DNA of 64,000 bases from an uncultured Oscillibacter sp. (GCA_910586735.1 CAJUJW010000003.1:6145-70144); one strand, 5' to 3'; numbered from the stretch's first letter, positions 47,752-56,705 are shown. Numbers and translations: made by a program. Notes: a model not told the origin generated them from the sequence alone.

Positions 47752-49128
47752 ATGCGCACATTGTTCAAAGGCGGCAGCGTCGCCACCGGCAAGGGCGTCC
47801 ACCGGGCCGACCTGCTGGTGGAGGGCGAAAAGGTCCTCTCCCTGGGCCGGGGACTCAAGGACGGCGCCGACCGGATCATCGACGTGTCCGGCTGCGTCCT
47901 CTTTCCCGGCTTTATCGACGCCCACACCCACTTCGACCTGGAGGTCGCCGGCACCGTCACCGCCGACGGCTTCGCCTCCGGCAGCCGGGCCGCCCTCCGG
48001 GGGGGCACCACCACCGTCATCGATTTCGCCTGCCCCGACAAGGGGGAGTCCCTGGCCTCCGGCCTGGAGCGCTGGCGGAAAAAGGCCGGGGGGAAGACCT
48101 TCTGCGACTACGGCTTTCACATGACCATCGACGACTGGAACGAAAGCATCCGGGCCGAGCTGCCCGAGATGTTTTACCAGGGCATCTCCTCCTTCAAAAT
48201 GTACATGACCTACCCCGCCATGCTGCTGGAAGACCGGGACCTCTACGCCGCTCTGAAGGAGCTGAAGGCCCTGGGGGGAATCTGCGGCGTCCACTGCGAG
48301 AACGCCGGGGTCATTGACGCCCTCATCGCCGGGAAAAAGGCGGCGGGCGAGCTGTCCCCCGCCAGCCACCCCCTGACCCGGCCGCCCTATCTGGAGGCGG
48401 AGGCCGTGTCCCGGCTCCTCCGCGTCGCCCAGGCGGCCCAGGCCCCGGTGATCATCGTCCACCTCACCAACGGGGAGGCCCTGGAGGAGGTCCGGCGGGC
48501 CCGGAAGCGGGGCCAGACGGTCTACGTGGAAACCTGCCCCCAGTACCTGACCCTGGACGAGAGTTTGTACTTCCAGGAGGACTTTTCCGCCGCCGCCCGG
48601 TACGTCTGCGCCCCGCCCCTGCGGGAGAAGCGGGAAGCGGACGTCCTCTGGAAAGCCCTGCGGCACGGGGAAATTCAGACGGTGTCCACGGACCACTGCT
48701 CCTTCACCCTGGAGCAGAAGGACATGGGCCGGGAAGACTTCACGAAGATTCCCGGCGGCCTCCCCGGCGTGGAGACCCGGGGCGAGCTGCTGTGGTCCTG
48801 CGGCGTGGCGAAGCGGAAGCTCAGCGCGGCCCAGATGTGCCGCGTCCTCAGCGAGAACCCCGCCAGGCTCTACGGCCTCTTCCCCAGAAAGGGGACCCTC
48901 CAGCCGGGGTCCGACGCGGACATTGTGGTCTACGACCCCAGCGGCGGCCACGTTATCCGGGCGGAGGACTGCGAGTCCGCCGCTGGGTACAGCCCCTACG
49001 AGGGCTTCGCCACCGACGGAGGCGTCCGGCAGGTCTGGCTCCGGGGACGGCTGGCGGTGGAGAACGGGAACGTGCTGTTTTCCCAGGCCGAGGGGAAGTA
49101 TATGGCGCGGGGGAAGTGTATGCTGTAA
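47752..49128 (+). CDS. Dihydropyrimidinase/hydantoinase-type amidohydrolase
   Basis: 458 aa from ATG 47752. Dinuclear metal site: DAHTHFDLE, carbamylated Lys in SSFKMYMTYPAM, His in GVHCENAG, His in IIVHLTNGEALE, Asp in STDHCSF. This layout fits D-hydantoinase/dihydropyrimidinase more than dihydroorotase or allantoinase. It opens cyclic amides such as dihydrouracil. With the selenium-hydroxylase maturation genes 12 kb away, purine or pyrimidine breakdown is possible but only inferred. Confidence 0.9.
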   Translation: MRTLFKGGSVATGKGVHRADLLVEGEKVLSLGRGLKDGADRIIDVSGCVLFPGFIDAHTHFDLEVAGTVTADGFASGSRAALRGGTTTVIDFACPDKGESLASGLERWRKKAGGKTFCDYGFHMTIDDWNESIRAELPEMFYQGISSFKMYMTYPAMLLEDRDLYAALKELKALGGICGVHCENAGVIDALIAGKKAAGELSPASHPLTRPPYLEAEAVSRLLRVAQAAQAPVIIVHLTNGEALEEVRRARKRGQTVYVETCPQYLTLDESLYFQEDFSAAARYVCAPPLREKREADVLWKALRHGEIQTVSTDHCSFTLEQKDMGREDFTKIPGGLPGVETRGELLWSCGVAKRKLSAAQMCRVLSENPARLYGLFPRKGTLQPGSDADIVVYDPSGGHVIRAEDCESAAGYSPYEGFATDGGVRQVWLRGRLAVENGNVLFSQAEGKYMARGKCML

Positions 49129-49159
49129 GCGCCTATTGAGAGGCAAACCGCGCGGAGGA

Positions 49160-49364
49160 CGGGCCGCCGAGGGCGGCGGCCCCTACACGGTGCCTTATCA
49201 GGAGACGGACCGCCCGGGGAAACGGGCCGCCGAGGGCGGCGGCCCCTACACGGTGCCTTATCAGGAGACGGATCGCCCGGGGAAACGGGCCGCCGAGGGC
49301 GGCGGCCCCTACACGGTGCCTTATCAGGAGACGGACCGTAGGGGCGGCCCCCCTGGGCCGCCCG
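49160..49364. repeat. Three tandem 63-bp repeats ending in a palindrome
   Basis: Units start at 49160, 49223 and 49286. Each holds a GTAGGGGC-type palindrome on the minus strand plus a constant linker (ACGGTGCCTTATCAGGAGAC). A plus-strand palindrome closes the array at 49338-49364. The 315-bp gap contains nothing else but the next terminator. Confidence 0.92.
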
Positions 49365-49397
49365 GCTTCCGGGACCTCCAACACTGTCAGAAAACGT

Positions 49398-49436
49398 AAA
49401 ACCCCGGCGGACCATCCTCAAGGCCCGCCGGGGTTT
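49398..49436 (-). terminator. Terminator of the lipoprotein gene
   Basis: AAACCCCGGCGG / CCGCCGGGGTTT arms, then TTTTACG on the minus strand. Confidence 0.88.
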
Positions 49437-49443
49437 CAATTTC

Positions 49444-50046
49444 TCAGGAAAGAGGCTCCTGGCTGAACATCACCGTCAAAGCGTACACATGCTCATAGCC
49501 CAGCTTCTCATACTCCTCCGGCTGAAAGAAGTAATCTGTGAAATAGGAGACGACCTCGTTTTTCGTGGTATGGATCTGGATAGCCAGGGGAATCTCCTTG
49601 CCATAGACGATCTCCGTCCGGTTGGAAAGGAAGGATGTTGTCCGGCCCATGCCCTCGGGGTCGTCGATCTCCTCCGGGGAGCCGTACTTCACCGCTGTGA
49701 AATCCTTCCCAAACTGCACGGCCTCCCGATACTCGCCCCGGAGGTCCTCAAAGCCGAAGGCCATGCGGCCCTTTTTCTCTCCCTCTTTCAGGGACATGCC
49801 CCCGCCGCCGGTGACGAGCTCCCATTTACCGTCCTCCAGCACATAGGTGTTGACGCGGACGGTTTTCGCCGTCCCGTCCAGCACCACGTCAAAAAGGTGC
49901 TGGTCCGTGTCCGCCCCCAGGAGCTTGGCCACGGCCTCCTCCTTCTCGTCCAGCTTCGCCGGCTCAATGTACATAGAGGGCGCGGCCTCGGCGGAGCAGC
50001 CCGCCAGCAGGGCCAGCAGAGCAATCAGCGCAAAGAACTTTTTCAT
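49444..50046 (-). CDS. Putative lipoprotein, unknown
   Basis: 200 aa from ATG 50046 with GGAGG; an in-frame TTG upstream is less likely. Lipobox LLALLAGC at about residues 10-17. The mature part has GKWELVTGGGGMSLKEGEKK and FEDLRGEYREAVQF, with an HTTKNEVVSYFTDYF tail. No family recognised. It lies 49 bp after the DUF4330-like gene on the same strand, so probably cotranscribed. Confidence 0.8.
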   Translation of the reverse strand: MKKFFALIALLALLAGCSAEAAPSMYIEPAKLDEKEEAVAKLLGADTDQHLFDVVLDGTAKTVRVNTYVLEDGKWELVTGGGGMSLKEGEKKGRMAFGFEDLRGEYREAVQFGKDFTAVKYGSPEEIDDPEGMGRTTSFLSNRTEIVYGKEIPLAIQIHTTKNEVVSYFTDYFFQPEEYEKLGYEHVYALTVMFSQEPLS

Positions 50047-50095
50047 TTCATTCTCCTCCAACCTCGAACATTTGTTTCACGTGAAACAATTTCCG

Positions 50096-50581
50096 TTACT
50101 CTCCCCATTGAACGTCTATCACCGTGCCGTTCTGGAACTCCACAGTTTCGCTCTTCATGATATAGTCCGTCTTCCCGATGCGGACCTCCTGCTCCCCTAC
50201 CTTGGTGGTCATGACCTCCTCCTTGGGGACCGTGGCGGTGCAGGTGAAGTACAGATTCACATGGTCCGGGTCCTCGTGCCATTCCCCGTCGGGCCCCAGC
50301 TCCAGCCAGGGGGTGGCCTCCACGGACTCGATGCGCCCGTTCAGCCGGGCCCCGGAGGCCATGAGGGGAGAGGGCAGGTTTTCCTTTGAATTCTCGTACA
50401 GCTCCGCGGCCACGTTCTGCACCCGGACCACATAGGTGATCTCCATGGTGGGCACCTCGATGGTCCCGCCCCGGTTCAGGACGCGGACCGCCCCGTAGAC
50501 CACCACGGCCAGAATCAGCGCCACGGCGAGAATATCGATGATGTTGAACTTTCCAATCCTGAACGCTTTCTTTTCTTCCAT
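50096..50581 (-). CDS. DUF4330-like membrane protein
   Basis: 161 aa from ATG 50581 with GGAGG. Basic start then one membrane helix in FNIIDILAVALILAVVVYGA (about 13-32), followed by an extracytoplasmic domain with VVRVQNVAAELYENSKENL. This N-terminal KFNIID-to-helix pattern is that of DUF4330. It is divergent from the glycosyltransferase-CsaB fusion, and DUF4330 genes often accompany envelope-glycan genes. A 16-bp palindrome ACGGGCCGCGGCCCGT lies in its leader (50597-50612). Confidence 0.82.
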   Translation of the reverse strand: MEEKKAFRIGKFNIIDILAVALILAVVVYGAVRVLNRGGTIEVPTMEITYVVRVQNVAAELYENSKENLPSPLMASGARLNGRIESVEATPWLELGPDGEWHEDPDHVNLYFTCTATVPKEEVMTTKVGEQEVRIGKTDYIMKSETVEFQNGTVIDVQWGE

Positions 50582-50640
50582 TGCTTGACCTCCGTAACGG
50601 GCCGCGGCCCGTCTTCTTTCGTGATTGATGGAGCCTGTTG

Positions 50641-50674
50641 TAGACAAGGCCCGGAAAGTATTGTATAATACTTT
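50641..50674 (+). promoter_or_regulatory. Promoter of the CsaB fusion with palindrome over -10
   Basis: TAGACA (50641-50646), 17-bp spacer, TATAAT (50664-50669). AAAGTATT-GTAT-AATACTTT (50655-50674) overlaps the -10 and could be an operator. Confidence 0.75.
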
Positions 50675-50701
50675 TCACAAAATCACAAGGGGATTTTTCA
50701 C

Positions 50702-52942
50702 ATGAAAGTCATCCATCTTATCAGCGGCGGGGACTCCGGCGGGGCCAAGACCCACGTCCTCAGCCTGCTGAAGCACCTGAACGAGACCATCACCGCCCAG
50801 CTGGTCTGCTTCCGGGACGGCCCCTTTGCCGGCGAGGCCCGGTCCCTGGGCATCCCAACCAAAATTATGGGCGGCAACCACATCTTCAAAATACGCCGGG
50901 CCCTGGCGGACTATATCCGCCGGGAGGGCTTCCAGCTTATCCACTGCCACGGGGCCCGGGCCAACATGATCGGGGCCCTCCTCCGGGGGGTGACGGGCCT
51001 GCCGGTGGTCACTACCATCCACAGCGACTACAAAATCGACTACATGGGCCGCCCCCTGGCCCGGTGTACCTTCGGCGTCATCAACACCTGGGCCCTCCGG
51101 CGGCTGGATTACCGGATCGGCGTCTCCGACGCCATGGTGGACCTGCTCATCCGGCGGGGCTTTCCGGCGGACCGGTTCTACGCCATCTACAACGGCATCG
51201 ACTTCACCCCCGCCCCCGACCAGGGGGACCGGCTGCCCTACCTCCGCTCCCTGGGGGCGGACGTGGACGAGAATTCCGTCGTGGTGGGCATCGCCGCCCG
51301 GCTGAACCCCGTCAAGGACATGTCCACGCTCATCCGGGGCTTTGCCGAGGCGTATAAATCCTGCGATAAATTACGATTAGTAATCGCCGGAGACGGAGAG
51401 GAGCGGGAAAAGCTGGGCGCTCTGGCCAGGGAACTGGGGGTGGAGCGCCGCGTGACCTTCGCCGGGTGGATCAGCGGGGGCATGGACCGGTTTTACAGCG
51501 CGCTGGATATCAACGTGCTGACCAGTTTGTCGGAGACCTTTTCCTACGCCCTCACCGAGGGGGCCCGGTTCCACCTGGCCACCGTCTCCACCGCCGTGGG
51601 GGGCATTCCCTACCTCATCGACCAGGGGGTCAACGGCTACCTCTTTGAACCCAGGGACTGGCAGACACTGGGGAAACGCCTGGCGGACCTGGGGAACGAC
51701 CCGGCCCTCCGCCGCCGCCTGGGGGAGAAGCTCTTTGAGAAAGCGTCCTCCCAGTTCTCCATCGGGAAGACCGTGGAGACTCAGCTCTATATTTACGGGG
51801 AGATTCTCCGCCGCCACGCCCGGCCAAAGCGGGACCGGGACGGGGCGGTCATCTGCGGGGCCTACGGCCGGGGGAACGCCGGGGACGACGCCATCCTGGA
51901 GGCCATCCTGGGGGAGATGCGGTCCATCGACCCCGACATGCCCGTGACGGTCATCTCCAAGGACCCCAAGAGTACCCGCCTCAGCTACCGGGTCCGCTCC
52001 GTCAGCAGGATGGACCTGCCCGGCTGGCTGGGGGCCATGAAGCGGGCCAGGCTCTATATCAACGGCGGCGGCAGCCTGATTCAGGACGTGACCTCCCGCC
52101 GGTCGTTGTGGTTCTACCTCATGAACATCCGGGCGGCCAAGTGGGCGGGCTGCGGCGTGCAGATGTACGGCTGCGGCATCGGGCCTGTCACACGGGAGAA
52201 CCACCGGAAGCTGGCGGCCAAGGTGCTGAGCCGGAACGCGGACGTGATTACCCTCCGGGAGCCGGACTCCCTGGAGGAGCTGAAATCCATGGGGGTGGAG
52301 GGGCCGGAGATCAAGCTGACGGCGGACCCGGCCCTGACCCTGTCCCCGTCGGCGGCGGAGAAGACGGACAGCGTCCTCCTCCGGGCGGGGGTCCCGCCCC
52401 AGGGAGAGCGGTTCATCTGCTTCGCCCTGCGCCCCTGGCCGGGGTTCCAGGAGAAGGCCCCCGTCTTCGGCGCAGCGGCCCGGTACGCCTGGAAACAGTA
52501 CGGCCTGACGCCCGTCTTCACGGCGGTGGAGAAGGGCCAGGACCCCGCCGCCGCACGGGAGGCGGCCCGGTTCCTGGAGGACGCGCCCCACTACTTTCTG
52601 GACGACGCCGGGGCCGCCGGGACTATCATCGGAGCGCTGTCCCGGATGGAAATCGTGGTGTCCATGCGGCTCCACGCTCTGATTTTCGCCGCCGGGCAGG
52701 GGATTCCCCTGGCGGGGGTGGTGTACGACCCCAAGGTGTCCTCCTTCCTGCGGTATATCGGGCAGGAAAACTTTACGGATTTGGAGGCCCTGACGGAGGA
52801 GAACCTGAAGGCCATGATTGACAAAGCCGCCGCCCAGGCCGGGAATAAGGAGGCCCAGGCGGAGGCGGTCCGCCGCCTGCGGGACCTGGAACGGGGGAAT
52901 GTCGACGCTGCCAGGCGGCTGCTGGGGGAGAGCGGAGAGTGA
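50702..52942 (+). CDS. csaB: Fused glycosyltransferase / CsaB-type polysaccharide pyruvyl transferase
   Basis: 746 aa. Residues about 1-375 are a GT-B glycosyltransferase (MKVIHLISGGDSGGAKTHVL, VVTTIHSDYKIDYMG, IYNGIDFTP, ETFSYALTEGARF). From about 380 a pyruvyl transferase follows: DGAVICGAYGRGNAGDDAIL, LYINGGGSLIQDVTS, YGCGIGPVT, VSMRLHALIFAAGQGIPL. CsaB adds ketal pyruvate to secondary wall polymer, the ligand for SLH domains; an SLH protein is encoded at 36.2 kb. Fusion to a glycosyltransferase is the notable point. Confidence 0.92.
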   Translation: MKVIHLISGGDSGGAKTHVLSLLKHLNETITAQLVCFRDGPFAGEARSLGIPTKIMGGNHIFKIRRALADYIRREGFQLIHCHGARANMIGALLRGVTGLPVVTTIHSDYKIDYMGRPLARCTFGVINTWALRRLDYRIGVSDAMVDLLIRRGFPADRFYAIYNGIDFTPAPDQGDRLPYLRSLGADVDENSVVVGIAARLNPVKDMSTLIRGFAEAYKSCDKLRLVIAGDGEEREKLGALARELGVERRVTFAGWISGGMDRFYSALDINVLTSLSETFSYALTEGARFHLATVSTAVGGIPYLIDQGVNGYLFEPRDWQTLGKRLADLGNDPALRRRLGEKLFEKASSQFSIGKTVETQLYIYGEILRRHARPKRDRDGAVICGAYGRGNAGDDAILEAILGEMRSIDPDMPVTVISKDPKSTRLSYRVRSVSRMDLPGWLGAMKRARLYINGGGSLIQDVTSRRSLWFYLMNIRAAKWAGCGVQMYGCGIGPVTRENHRKLAAKVLSRNADVITLREPDSLEELKSMGVEGPEIKLTADPALTLSPSAAEKTDSVLLRAGVPPQGERFICFALRPWPGFQEKAPVFGAAARYAWKQYGLTPVFTAVEKGQDPAAAREAARFLEDAPHYFLDDAGAAGTIIGALSRMEIVVSMRLHALIFAAGQGIPLAGVVYDPKVSSFLRYIGQENFTDLEALTEENLKAMIDKAAAQAGNKEAQAEAVRRLRDLERGNVDAARRLLGESGE

Positions 52943-52977
52943 AGAGTGGAGATAAGGGGGCTTTTGGCTTGTGCGGC

Positions 52978-53154
52978 TTACTTTGGAGCGCAGATTTCCC
53001 GCTGGGCGGCGATGGTCTCCAGGGTGTCGCCCAGCTGGGTCAGGATCGCCCCTACCAGGCCAAGCTCTTCGTTGTTCAATTGACCCGCGACGGCCACCGC
53101 CAGGGAGTTTACCGTGGTGGTCAGGGCCAGGGGGTCGCAGTTGGGATTCATCAT
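52978..53154 (-). CDS. Small DUF6774-like protein
   Basis: 58 aa. MNPNCDPLALTTTVNSLAVA with ILTQLGDTLETIAAQREICA, a short helical protein with one Cys near each end; I associate it with DUF6774 from memory. Start uncertain (ATG 53154, ATG 53151 or GTG 53163), ribosome site poor. Between two plus-strand genes. Confidence 0.6.
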   Translation of the reverse strand: MMNPNCDPLALTTTVNSLAVAVAGQLNNEELGLVGAILTQLGDTLETIAAQREICAPK

Positions 53155-53315
53155 ATTTATCACCAGTTACAGACTATGAGGGAAGCCGCCGGAGGGTGCT
53201 TTCTCTTCCCCCTGTAAGGGGGACCTTTACTCGCCCTGACGGGGGAAGAGATAACCCCCTCAGGCAAAGCCTGAACCATTGCAAATATTACATATTATTT
53301 GAGGAGGAACCCACC

Positions 53316-54338
53316 ATGACCTATCAGGAAGTCCTGGAAAAAGCCCGCCCCGCCATGGGGCCCTACTGCAAATCCTGCCCCACCTGCAACGGCCTGGGGT
53401 GCCGGAACGCCATCCCCGGCCCCGGGGCCAAGGGCATCGGCACCGGCTTCATCCGCAACTACCAGAAATGGCAGGAGCTCTGCGTCAACATGGACACCAT
53501 CTGCGAGAACCGCCCTGTGGACGCCTCCCTCACCCTCTTCGGCCAGAGGCTGGACCTGCCCGTCTTCGCCGCCCCCGTGGGGGCCATGCAGCTCCACTAC
53601 GGGGACAAGTATGACGACCTGGCCTACAACGATATTCTGGTGGCCGCCTGCGCGGAGGCCGGGATCACCGCTTTCACCGGCGACGGCACCAACCCCGCCG
53701 TCATGGAGGCCGCCGCCGAGGCCCTGAAAAAGCAGAACGGCCGGGGCGTGCCCACCATCAAGCCCTGGAACATCGAGACCATCCGGGAAAAGCTGGCCCT
53801 GGTGCTGGCCGCCAAGCCCTTCGCCGTGGCCATGGACATCGACGCGGCGGGCCTGCCCTTCCTCAAGAACCTCCAGCCCCCGGCGGGCAGCAAGACCGTG
53901 GCGGAACTGAAAGAGATCGTCGCCATGCTGGAGGGCACTCCCTTCATTCTCAAGGGCATCATGACCGTCCGGGGGGCCGAGAAGGCTCTGGAGGCGGGGG
54001 CCTCCGCCATCGTGGTCAGCAACCACGGGGGGCGGGTGCTGGACCAGTGTCCCGCCACCGCTGAGGTGCTCCCCGCCATCGCGGACGCCGTGGGCGGGAG
54101 GATGAAAATTCTGGTGGACGGCGGCATCCGCTCCGGCCTGGACGTGTTCAAGGCCCTGGCCCTGGGGGCGGACGCGGTGCTCATCGGACGGCCCTTCGTC
54201 AACATGGTCTACGGCGGCGGCGCCGAGGGCGTGCGGGTCTACGTGGACAAGCTGAAAGCCGAGCTGGCCGACGCCATGGCCATGTGCGGGGCCCACTCTT
54301 TGGCGGAGATTCGCCGGGATATGATTTTCGGGTACTGA
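53316..54338 (+). CDS. FMN-dependent alpha-hydroxy-acid oxidising protein
   Basis: 340 aa from ATG 53316 with GAGGAGG. TIM barrel: PVFAAPVGAMQLHYGD, ILKGIMTVRGAEKALEAGAS, the active-site signature SNHGGRVLDQ, VDGGIRSGLDVFKALALGAD and IGRPF. An unusual Cys-rich N-terminus CKSCPTCNGLGC occurs at about 20-30, found in a clostridial subgroup. Oxidises L-2-hydroxy acids such as lactate; electron acceptor unknown. Confidence 0.9.
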   Translation: MTYQEVLEKARPAMGPYCKSCPTCNGLGCRNAIPGPGAKGIGTGFIRNYQKWQELCVNMDTICENRPVDASLTLFGQRLDLPVFAAPVGAMQLHYGDKYDDLAYNDILVAACAEAGITAFTGDGTNPAVMEAAAEALKKQNGRGVPTIKPWNIETIREKLALVLAAKPFAVAMDIDAAGLPFLKNLQPPAGSKTVAELKEIVAMLEGTPFILKGIMTVRGAEKALEAGASAIVVSNHGGRVLDQCPATAEVLPAIADAVGGRMKILVDGGIRSGLDVFKALALGADAVLIGRPFVNMVYGGGAEGVRVYVDKLKAELADAMAMCGAHSLAEIRRDMIFGY

Positions 54339-54395
54339 GCAGGGCTTGACACCGGCGGGACTTGGCAGGTATAAGAAAGCCGTGAGGTGATGAAA

Positions 54396-54743
54396 ATGCT
54401 GGACGAAAAGGATTTACAGGCAACCGCCCAATTGGTGGATACCAGGCTTGATACCGCCGTAAAACAACTCGAAAACAAAATAGAGCAAAGCACCCGAGAT
54501 ACGGAATCCCGTATGCTGACCGCAATCCAGGAGAGCGCAAGTGATACGGAATCCCGTATACTGGCCTGCATTGAGGCGGACGTTATGCCGAAGTTCGGCA
54601 TTCTGGCCGGCGGACACCAGGTTCTTCGCGAAGCCTTGGCCCCCAAGGACCGGGCAGAGGCTCTGGAGGATGAAGCCGCTTTTATGAAGCAGGTCGTCAA
54701 AGCCCTGGCCCGAGATGTCAACGAGCTGAAAAAGGCTCAGTAA
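54396..54743 (+). CDS. Coiled-coil protein with internal duplication, unknown
   Basis: 115 aa from ATG 54396, for which GAGGTG is well spaced. Heptad-like helices. A 45-bp unit is duplicated (GATACGGAATCCCGTAT at about 54498 and 54543), giving DTESRMLTAIQES and DTESRILACIEAD. Ends in a basic helix VKALARDVNELKKAQ. No family recognised. Confidence 0.75.
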   Translation: MLDEKDLQATAQLVDTRLDTAVKQLENKIEQSTRDTESRMLTAIQESASDTESRILACIEADVMPKFGILAGGHQVLREALAPKDRAEALEDEAAFMKQVVKALARDVNELKKAQ

Positions 54744-54762
54744 CCATACATACCGCATAACC

Positions 54763-54795
54763 AAAGGCGGCGTCCTACGGGACGCCGCCTTTTTC
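54763..54795. terminator. Bidirectional terminator between coiled-coil gene and MATE gene
   Basis: Perfect 13-bp arms AAAGGCGGCGTCC / GGACGCCGCCTTT, 4-base loop, TTTTT on plus. Confidence 0.92.
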
Positions 54796-56175
54796 CTATT
54801 CCGCCAATTCCCCCCGCTCCAGGGCGTCCAGCTCCCGCAGGACGCGCAGCTGGATGGGCACCGCGCAGACGATGGTCAGCAGGTCTGACACCGACTGGGT
54901 CATCTCCACCCCCAGGAGGCCCAGGGCGTGGGACAGGATATACACCAGGGGGATGAAGAAGATCCCCTGCCGGGACATGGCCAGGAAGGTGGCCCCGGCG
55001 GTTTTCCCGATGGTCTGGAGCATCATGTTGCTCATGACAATCCACCCGGAGAGACACAGCGTCGCACACTGGAAGCGCAGGGCCATAGACCCGATCCGGA
55101 TGACCTCCGGGTCGTCCCGGAACAGGGCGATGAGCTGGGGGGCGAAGAAGGCCCCCAGGGCCCCCACCGCCGTCAGAAACAGCGTGGCGCTCTTCACGCA
55201 GAACCAGAAGCCCTCCCGCACCCGGTGGTAGAGCTTCGCGCCGTAGTTGAAGCCGCACACGGGCTGGAAGCCCTGGCCGAAGCCGATCATGGCGGAGGCG
55301 CTGAACATCATGATCCGCTGGACCACGCCCATGGCGGCAATGGCCGCGTCGCCGTAGGGCCCGGCGGCCCGGTTCAGGCAGATAGCCGCCACGCTGGCCA
55401 GGCCCTGCCGGGCCAGGGAGGGCAGGCCGCCCCGGACAATCTGAATATAATACAGCGGCTCCAGCTGGAGGCCGGACAGGCGGGGGAAGAGGTTCCCGCC
55501 CTTTGCGCAGCCCGCCAGCAGCAGGCAGAAGCTGACAAACTGGCTGATGATGGTGGCCCAGGCGGCCCCGGCCACGCCCAGATTGAAGGTGAAGATCAGC
55601 AGGGGGTCCAGGGCGATGTTCAGCACCGCGCCGCTGGCGATGCCCACCATGGCATAGGCCGCCGAGCCCTGGTAGCGCAGCTGGTTGTTCAGCACCAGGG
55701 AGGAGGTCATCCAGGGGGCCCCGAAGAGAATCACCCGGAGGTACGCCTTCGTATAGGGCAGGATGGTGACGGTGGAGCCCAGGCCCATGGCCAGGGGCTC
55801 CAGGAAGATCTGCCCCAGGACGCACATCAGCACCCCCGCCGCCAGGGCGGAGTAAAAGCCCGTGGAGGTCATGTATCCCGCCGTCTCATAGTTCTGCTTC
55901 CCCAGCTCCCGGGAGATGAAGTTGCCGCTGCCGTGGCCGAAGAAAAAGCCCACGGCCTGGATAATCGCCATCATGGAGAAGACCACGCCCACGGCCCCGG
56001 TGGCGCTGTTGCTTTTCAGCATGCCCACGAAAAAGGTGTCCGCCATGTTGTAAAAGGAGGTCACCAGCATGCTGATGATGCAGGGCAGGGCCAGGCGGCA
56101 GATGAGGCGGCTGACCGGGGTCTCCGTCATCTCGTGAAACTTTTTCTCCTGCTTTCCGTCCATTTTCCCGTCCAT
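54796..56175 (-). CDS. MATE family efflux transporter
   Basis: 459 aa, twelve hydrophobic segments. MATE signatures: PVSRLICRLALPCIISMLV, FYNMADTFFVGMLKSNSATG, GNFISRELGKQNYETAG and GFGQGFQPVCGFNYGAK. Antiports cationic compounds with sodium or protons. GTAGGAA precedes the ATG; a TATACT lies near 56222-56217 (minus). Confidence 0.93.
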   Translation of the reverse strand: MDGKMDGKQEKKFHEMTETPVSRLICRLALPCIISMLVTSFYNMADTFFVGMLKSNSATGAVGVVFSMMAIIQAVGFFFGHGSGNFISRELGKQNYETAGYMTSTGFYSALAAGVLMCVLGQIFLEPLAMGLGSTVTILPYTKAYLRVILFGAPWMTSSLVLNNQLRYQGSAAYAMVGIASGAVLNIALDPLLIFTFNLGVAGAAWATIISQFVSFCLLLAGCAKGGNLFPRLSGLQLEPLYYIQIVRGGLPSLARQGLASVAAICLNRAAGPYGDAAIAAMGVVQRIMMFSASAMIGFGQGFQPVCGFNYGAKLYHRVREGFWFCVKSATLFLTAVGALGAFFAPQLIALFRDDPEVIRIGSMALRFQCATLCLSGWIVMSNMMLQTIGKTAGATFLAMSRQGIFFIPLVYILSHALGLLGVEMTQSVSDLLTIVCAVPIQLRVLRELDALERGELAE

Positions 56176-56255
56176 AGGTTCCTACGCTCCCTCTCTCTTT
56201 TCAGTCGTTATGACCAGTATAACACAGCCCGTCCAAAAGCGTAAGCGGATTTTTC

Positions 56256-56290
56256 AGAACCTGTATTCAACGGTTATGAATACAGGTTCT
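56256..56290. repeat. Perfect 14-bp inverted repeat
   Basis: AGAACCTGTATTCA / TGAATACAGGTTCT around ACGGTTA, between the divergent MATE and Cys-rich genes. Little T tract on either strand (TTTTTC precedes it on plus), so an operator or RNA hairpin is as likely as a terminator. Confidence 0.75.
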
Positions 56291-56368
56291 CAACACGGAG
56301 GCCCCCGCCGCATAGAATGGAGCAGGTACCCGAGCCCGGGACCAATTTCCAGGAAACGAGGGATTCCT

Positions 56369-56698
56369 TTGCGTATCAATGAAGCCTATGAGCACGAGAC
56401 CATTCTCCCCCGCCAGGGAGAGGAGGGCTGCAATAAAATCGTTACACAGTGCGTCGACGTAACCGCCCCGGTGACCCTGATTCCCACCGCGTCCCTGGGG
56501 ACCGTGACGGTGGCCTGCCAGGGGACGCCCCAGGTCAACTGCGTCACCGACCCCTGCGGAACCTCCAGCACCATCACCGTCACCCAGCAGATCTGCGTCA
56601 CCATGCCCGTGCGCTACGGGGTCACCATGAACTCCGGCGACCCCACCATCTCCTGCGCCGGCGACGGCCCCTGCGTCCCCTGCGGCTGCAAGAACTGA
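56369..56698 (+). CDS. Cys-rich 109-aa protein, unknown
   Basis: TTG start with GAGGG six bases upstream. After a charged start (RINEAYEHETILPRQGEEGC) the protein is a Thr/Val/Cys beta-type sequence with ten or so Cys, e.g. VACQGTPQVNCVTDPCGTSS and the end CAGDGPCVPCGCKN. No signal peptide. Resembles disulfide-rich or metal-bound surface/spore-coat proteins of Clostridia in composition only. Own terminator follows. Confidence 0.78.
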   Translation: MRINEAYEHETILPRQGEEGCNKIVTQCVDVTAPVTLIPTASLGTVTVACQGTPQVNCVTDPCGTSSTITVTQQICVTMPVRYGVTMNSGDPTISCAGDGPCVPCGCKN

Positions 56699-56705
56699 AC
56701 CGAAG

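Noticed and set aside
43594..49364. Possible CRISPR arrays at the 47-bp and 63-bp tandem repeats
   Set aside because: Units are contiguous and near identical with no unique spacers, and no cas genes are present.
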